This document shows positions 59,288 to 64,000 of a stretch of 64,000 nucleotides of DNA, piece by piece. Origin of the DNA: Hsuehochloa calcarea (taxonomy: Eukaryota; Streptophyta; Magnoliopsida; Poales; Poaceae); the NCBI GenBank assembly GCA_036346395.1, contig CM070594.1:22477385-22541384 (forward strand). The letters are read 5' to 3'. Below the pieces are notes generated by a model. It had not been told where the DNA came from, did not search any database, and saw nothing but the letters and a program-made list of their open reading frames with translations. The position numbers and the translations under genes are program-made. Position 1 is the first letter of the stretch; every line of letters starts with the position of its first letter.

Positions 59288-60040
59288 AGAGGAAAGAAGG
59301 GTAAGGTCGTGGGTCGCACGTTATTGATGCTTTTCAGTCTAAGAAGAAGGGTAAAGAACAGCATGAGGCACACCTCACGCATTGCAGGCACGGAGGATCC
59401 ACAACCATTGGTTGCCCTCGTGGATGTGGACAGCCCAGTAGCAACCCCCATCACCCCTCCTTTTAGACATCACAGTGTCCACAGCCATAGTTGCCCAAGA
59501 GGAGGAGATCTCTATGGAGCATATTCAGGCAGAAGTTTCTACATACTTCGCTGATTCGATCTAGTGCACATATTGCACTTAGATATTTTTAGAGTCACTT
59601 GCAATTTATGATTGTGATGGAACTTTGAATAATGGTTGTAAGCTCTAGGAGAGCAAAGTATTAAATTCATATGATGAGTTATGCAAGGCTTATTTTTCCT
59701 GTATTTATAATAGCTAGTTATGTCCTAATATTTGAAGTATCAGAACACGTATGGCGTCCTGTGTTCTTACGACAATCTCAGGAAGCAATACTTATATAAT
59801 AAGCTCAGAAAGGGCCACAATTATACTCCTAATGGGCACAACTTTGGTCATTGAAGAAGTCTTTTTGTACCCATAATCGACTAGAACTCTCAAGGACATT
59901 CACGCTAATGGTATCCACGTAGAGACTGAAGAAGAGTATGGTAAGAAATACCTGCTCATTACAAAGCGTGAAGAAAGTAGAAAACGGTGTTAGAACAACT
60001 TCCTTCATATGAAACTGGGCTATACTACACTAATATTAAG
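59288..60040 (+). pseudogene. Decayed copia stretch between gag and integrase
   Basis: Position implies the protease, but no DSG motif is readable. Plus-strand frames are short and broken by stops. Nothing else is supported here. Confidence 0.4.
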
Positions 60041-60840
60041 GCACCTGCAGTCTATACTGCCTTGAAAACCGTATTTAGAAGCTCTAAACTTTTCTATCTC
60101 TAGCATGATAGATTAGGCTACCAAGATCTTAGGATGATGAGAAATATAATTAACAATTCACAGGTATAATATTGATGTAAAGAATTTTCTGAATCAGGAA
60201 GATTTCGTGTGCCCCGAATATGCCATCGGGAAATTAATTACTAGACTTTCTGCTATGAAAGCGAGAGATGAAGTTCCTGCATTCCTGGACCGTATATAGG
60301 GAGACATTTGCGAACCTATACAGCCCCTGTCATAGCCATTTAGGTATTTTATGGTGCTCATCGATGCTTCCTCGAAATGGTCGCACGTATGTTTATTGTC
60401 TACGAGAAACCACGCTTCTGCAAAGCTAATCTCGCAGATAATTAACATTAAGAATAATTTCTCTGGTCATCATGTGAAGTCCACTAGAATGGACAACGCC
60501 GTAAAATTTATTTCGAAGGCATTTGATGATTATTATATGGTAATGGGACTTGACATTTAGTATTCAATATCGCGTGTCCACACCCAGCATGGACTAGTAG
60601 ATTTTGCAGAATTGTAATTTATCTACTACATGTTGGGGACACGTAGTACTACATGCAGCAACTCTCATCAATTTTAGACCACCTGCATATAACATCCATT
60701 CACCTATGCAACTAGAGCAAGGGGCAGAACCAAAAATTTATCATCTTCGCAGATTTGGTTGCAAGGTTTCTGTACCTATACCACCATCGCAGTGAATTGC
60801 AATGAGCCCTCTCCAAAAGTCTGGGATATACGTTAGTTAT
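60041..60840 (+). pseudogene. Copia integrase remnant
   Basis: CPEYAIGK-type zinc-motif tail (about 60212-60235), a GDIC block with the first catalytic Asp (about 60301), FMVLIDASSKWSHV (about 60348) and TRMDNAVKF with the second Asp (about 60482-60511). The Glu block is lost among stops near 60580-60620. Several in-frame stops; not functional. Confidence 0.75.
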
Positions 60841-61660
60841 GAAACAACATCCGTAATCAGATATTTGGACCCATGACTAGAGATTTGTGTGCAGTCCGGT
60901 TCTCTGCTAGCATATTTGATGAGGATTGTTTCCTGATATTAGGGGGAGGAAATCAACCCCTTTGTGAAAAAATGTCTGGAAATAATTGAAGCCCAGAAGA
61001 TAATTGAAATCCATGCACATGACTCGCGCACTAGTGAAGCAAATAGAGAAGTCCAAAAGATAATTGAAGTCCAAAAGATAATTAATTTGCAAGCATTAGC
61101 GAATCAACCGCCTGACCACTTTAGTGATTTAAAGAGTGTGATCAAGTCGCATATGCATATACGCAATGCACCGGAGAGGGTTGAAATACCGATGAAGGTA
61201 TCCTTAATCCTGTCCTAAGGCCTCAGAAAAGACGAGAACTCTGGCCCTTCGAATCCGAAGTAACCGGAGACGCCTGGTGAAAAAGGATAAGAAGGACTTG
61301 GCAAAGACGATCACCGAAGTTCCCCAGAACCAAAAGGATAGCCAGTTGAGACCTAGAACTAGTATGAAACCTTTAGAAAAGGCATACCTGAGTTGAGACA
61401 TCAGTATGGATGTGTGCGCACACATCGGAGGTGAAAAACTAAAGGGACTTGCCCCCGCAATTGGAAGCAGCGGTGAGCAAGTAGAAACATGAGAAAAATG
61501 ACCCTATTAAGAAATAGTTATAAATTATGTGACCACGGGAGAATCTATGAATAGAACAAAAGCCAATATCGATATTTATTTTGCAAAGAAAATAGTCACA
61601 ATCATCGGTCTTGATCCAGAGCCTGCATCACTCGCTGAATGTAAGAAAAGTTCAAATTGG
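60841..61660 (+). pseudogene. Decayed copia linker between integrase and RT
   Basis: A repeated AAAAGATAATTGAAGTCC-like word (about 60991-61086, three or four times) encodes a short repetitive EVQKIIEVQKII segment. Other frames are broken. No domain is recognised. Confidence 0.45.
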
Positions 61661-62488
61661 GAAGATTGAAAGAAGGCAATAGAAGTAGAATTATTATCTT
61701 TGAATAAAAGAGAGGTGTTTGGGCCTGGTAGCTGCACGCCTCCCCATGTGCACTCTTAGGGCATTAGTGAGTATTTGTTCGAAAGATAAATAAAAACAAT
61801 GAAGTTGTAAGACATAAAGCAAGACTCGTTGCACAAGGTTTCACTCAACGTCTAGGAGATGATTATAAAGAAACATATTCCCCGGCCATGGGCAGAATCA
61901 CCATTTATATATTTAATGTCAATGACGACTAACTTGAATTTAGAAATGAAATTGATGGATGTGGTAACTACATACCTTTATGGAAACTTAGATTCAAATA
62001 TTTATATAAAGATACCTGAATGTATCCCTGTCCCAAACCAAGATAGAGCAAATAGAAATCTGCACAGCATGGAACTCAGAAAATCACTATACAGACTTAA
62101 GCAATCAGGCAGTATGTGGTATAATCGCTTGAAGTGACTTTCTATGCAAGAAAGGCTACACAAACAATAAGGATTGTATCTTTGTATTTATACGACGATC
62201 CCAAGATGGATTATGAACAATCTCAGTATATGAAAATGATCTTAAAATCATCGGAACCTTGGAAGAAATTAAGGAAGCAAGCTCTTACCTGGAGTCGGAG
62301 TTCGAAATGAAAGATTTGGGTAAAACCAAATCTTGCCTAGGCTTGCAGCTAGAGTATGCCCCTGAAGGGACATTAGTGCATCAGTCAACTTGCACTCAGA
62401 AGGTGTTAGAAAGGTTTGATTTTGAAATGGCATACCCTTCGAAAGTGCCGATGGTCGAGAGTTCCTTACAGCAAAACAAGGATCCGTA
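61661..62488 (+). pseudogene. Copia reverse transcriptase remnant
   Basis: WKKAIEVELLSLNK (about 61668), VRHKARLVAQGFTQR (about 61811), LEMKLMDVV (about 61942), KSLYRLKQSGSMWYNRL (about 62089), then the catalytic box at 62229-62240 reads Tyr-Glu-Asn-Asp instead of the usual Tyr-x-Asp-Asp, followed by EMKDLGKTKSCLGL. The changed box and frameshifts mark it as dead. It ends abruptly where minus-strand gypsy gag begins. Confidence 0.8.
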
Positions 62489-63184
62489 CGAAACCTCTTT
62501 GCCTTCTCCCGATCATTATCAGCCACAGCTAGCACAAAACGGACTAAATTGTTGAATCCCACCTCATAATCCGCCATAGATAACTTCCCCTAAACAAAGG
62601 TTGTAAGGAAATATTCCATCCTCTCAAGGAAAGAATCAGGATAAAACTTAGCTCTGAACTGCTCCAAGAAATCCTCCCAGTTAACTAGTCCCTGCAGTGG
62701 AGTCCTGGCTGATAGAACTCCTTCCCACCAAATGTCTGCTTGGCCTTTCAGCTGAAAAGCCACAAAACGCGCCTTCTACGCCGAAGTCATCTCCAATGCA
62801 CCGAATCGCTCCACGCATCTTGAAGCCGGTCGTTCGCATAAGAGTGCCCACTCCGTCAAAGGTGTCAAGACGAAGGAACGTCCACTCCCGGAGGCTCCTT
62901 CTACCCTCAGGAGGAGCTGGTGCCACCATTGGAGCAACAACAGGTGCACCCACAGCTGGAGAAGCAACCTGCACCTGTTGACGAAGCTGTTGAACCTCCC
63001 TCTGAAGTTCCTAAAGTAAAGCGGCCGGCGCGGGCTGGGCATCAGCAACCGGACGAACGGCGGATGCTACCTCCTCAGCCACTCCGCCAACAGCCTCCTT
63101 TGTCGGGAATGAGGACGCAACCGAGCCGCGCCCACGACCTCAGCCACGGGCCGCACCACGCCCACGTCCCCTACCTCTCGCCAT
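62489..63184 (-). pseudogene. Gypsy gag, N-terminal part, truncated
   Basis: Minus strand: Met at 63184 opens an Arg-Gly-rich N-terminus (MARGRGRGRG), with a capsid block SLREWTFLRLDTFDG (about 62890) and then MADYEVGFNNLVRF and EKAKRFR (62577-62490). Frameshifts and stops occur. It is cut at about 62489 by the copia sequence; a few shared bases (AAACCTCTTT) lie at the join. Confidence 0.8.
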
Positions 63185-63372
63185 TCTGAACATCAAAGAT
63201 AGTAAGCTAACCACTTAGCCTTAGAACAGGCAAGAGCCACAATACCACATTAAATAAATACAAAACAACATAATGAAACAGGTTATCAGAATCCCATTAC
63301 CACCTACTGTGCACAGTGTGTCAATTTAATATTTGTAGCTACCACGGACCTAAAACCCGCTCTGATACCAAC
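63185..63372 (-). mobile_element. Gypsy leader with primer-binding site
   Basis: TTGGTATCAGAGCGGG on the minus strand (about 63371-63356) directly abuts the LTR at 63373. It is similar to the leader at 16380-16481. Confidence 0.8.
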
Positions 63373-64000
63373 TGTAACACCCTAGCTATGCGAAAGCCAA
63401 GATGTTACTTAAAACCTCTATCACAAATCAACAATCTGAACAATTTCTAACATCCTAACAATAAAGACCAAATTAGGTTCTATCCGAAAGGAATCTAGCA
63501 TAATAAATAGCCTAATTTCTGCACTAAACAAATAACTCGAACATGATATTCCATTCGAAATCAATCTATTAAGACTATAATTGGAGAGCATGAATTCCAT
63601 AATTCGAATAACCAAATCATAACGATATCCCAATAACGATCATCAAGAGAGTCACTTATTATTACACTCCAAACTCAAAAAAATGCGGAATAATGACAAA
63701 TAGTTATTTCAAAGGTGCATGCAACTGTGTGTCTACTCCCTCCCACAAATGTCGTCCTCATGATTCACCTAAAAACAGGAAACACAGTAAGGGTGAGTCC
63801 ATGACTCAGCAAGTACGAAAGAATACTATGAACAATACAAGTATAATTCATCAAACACATAGTGAAACCAAAATATGAAATAGTAGAAAACACATGAATG
63901 AATGAATGTGCATGCTCTTCACTTCTGTTCATACCGGTATAGCTAGTGAACACCCATCGACGGGTGTTCACTTATGCCCGCGTTATCCAAAATACGGGGA
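63373..64000 (-). repeat. 5' LTR of a minus-strand gypsy element, cut by the window end
   Basis: It starts TGTAACACCCTAGC. The acceptor-like end (TTTTTAG|GT, intron side ending 63769) and the hairpin run (ATACCGGTAT at about 63931-63940, GTGAACACCC...GGGTGTTCAC at about 63947-63972, CCCGCGTTATCCAAAATACGGG near the end) are present. The donor side lies beyond the window. Confidence 0.8.

Overview
This is plant nuclear DNA, almost certainly from a grass (Poaceae). It has no operons, and retrotransposon remains fill it. The single convincing host gene has the very GC-rich coding sequence typical of grasses. The elements are grass-type: Tekay-like Ty3/gypsy chromoviruses with LTRs of about 2 kb primed by initiator tRNA-Met, a CACTA transposon, a Mutator-like element, and copia elements. 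I cannot name the species.

Layout. 1-2246 is the 3' end of a plus-strand gypsy element with its LTR. 2247-2549 is an unassigned stretch with an ORF fragment. 2550-6067 is a rearranged minus-strand copy of a non-coding LTR element. 6068-20011 is a minus-strand CACTA transposon split by a solo LTR (7182-19025), which is itself split by a chimeric gypsy element (9955-18665). 20676-23630 is a Mutator-like element. 23942-24649 is an AP2/ERF group VII transcription factor gene with one intron. 26264 to about 62488 is a degenerate copia element. It is split by a 30.9-kb minus-strand element (27287-58197) with LTRs of about 3.4 kb and only 762 bp of internal sequence. Those LTRs carry three further insertions: a gypsy element (28495-38116), a copia-like solo LTR (41498-43053) and another solo LTR (43960-55892). 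The last holds a complete non-coding LTR element (46595-55224). 62489-64000 is the 5' end of another minus-strand gypsy element.

Most nested joins are supported by 5-bp target-site duplications read directly: AGAAA, AAAGG, CCGCG, GGCGA/GGCAA and CACTT/CACTC. The insertion order is therefore readable: copia, then the giant-LTR element, then a solo-LTR family, then the non-coding element.

Most notable observations. (1) Every gypsy-type LTR seen over its full length carries a run of short hairpins, ending in a 22-nt palindrome plus ATACCGGTAT. The stems change sequence between families while pairing is kept. The run sits between a conserved AG|GCAAGT and a conserved TTTTAG|GT, which looks like a GC-AG intron inside the LTR. 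(2) The Mutator-like element ends about 145 bp upstream of the TATA box of the oxygen-sensing ERF-VII gene. It also contains a near-perfect 79-bp foldback resembling a MIRNA or siRNA precursor. (3) The element with giant LTRs and a minimal internal region has an unusual architecture. (4) Between sister LTRs, many length differences fall in GC-rich runs, which raises the possibility of residual assembly indels. Frameshifts in pol should be read with that in mind.
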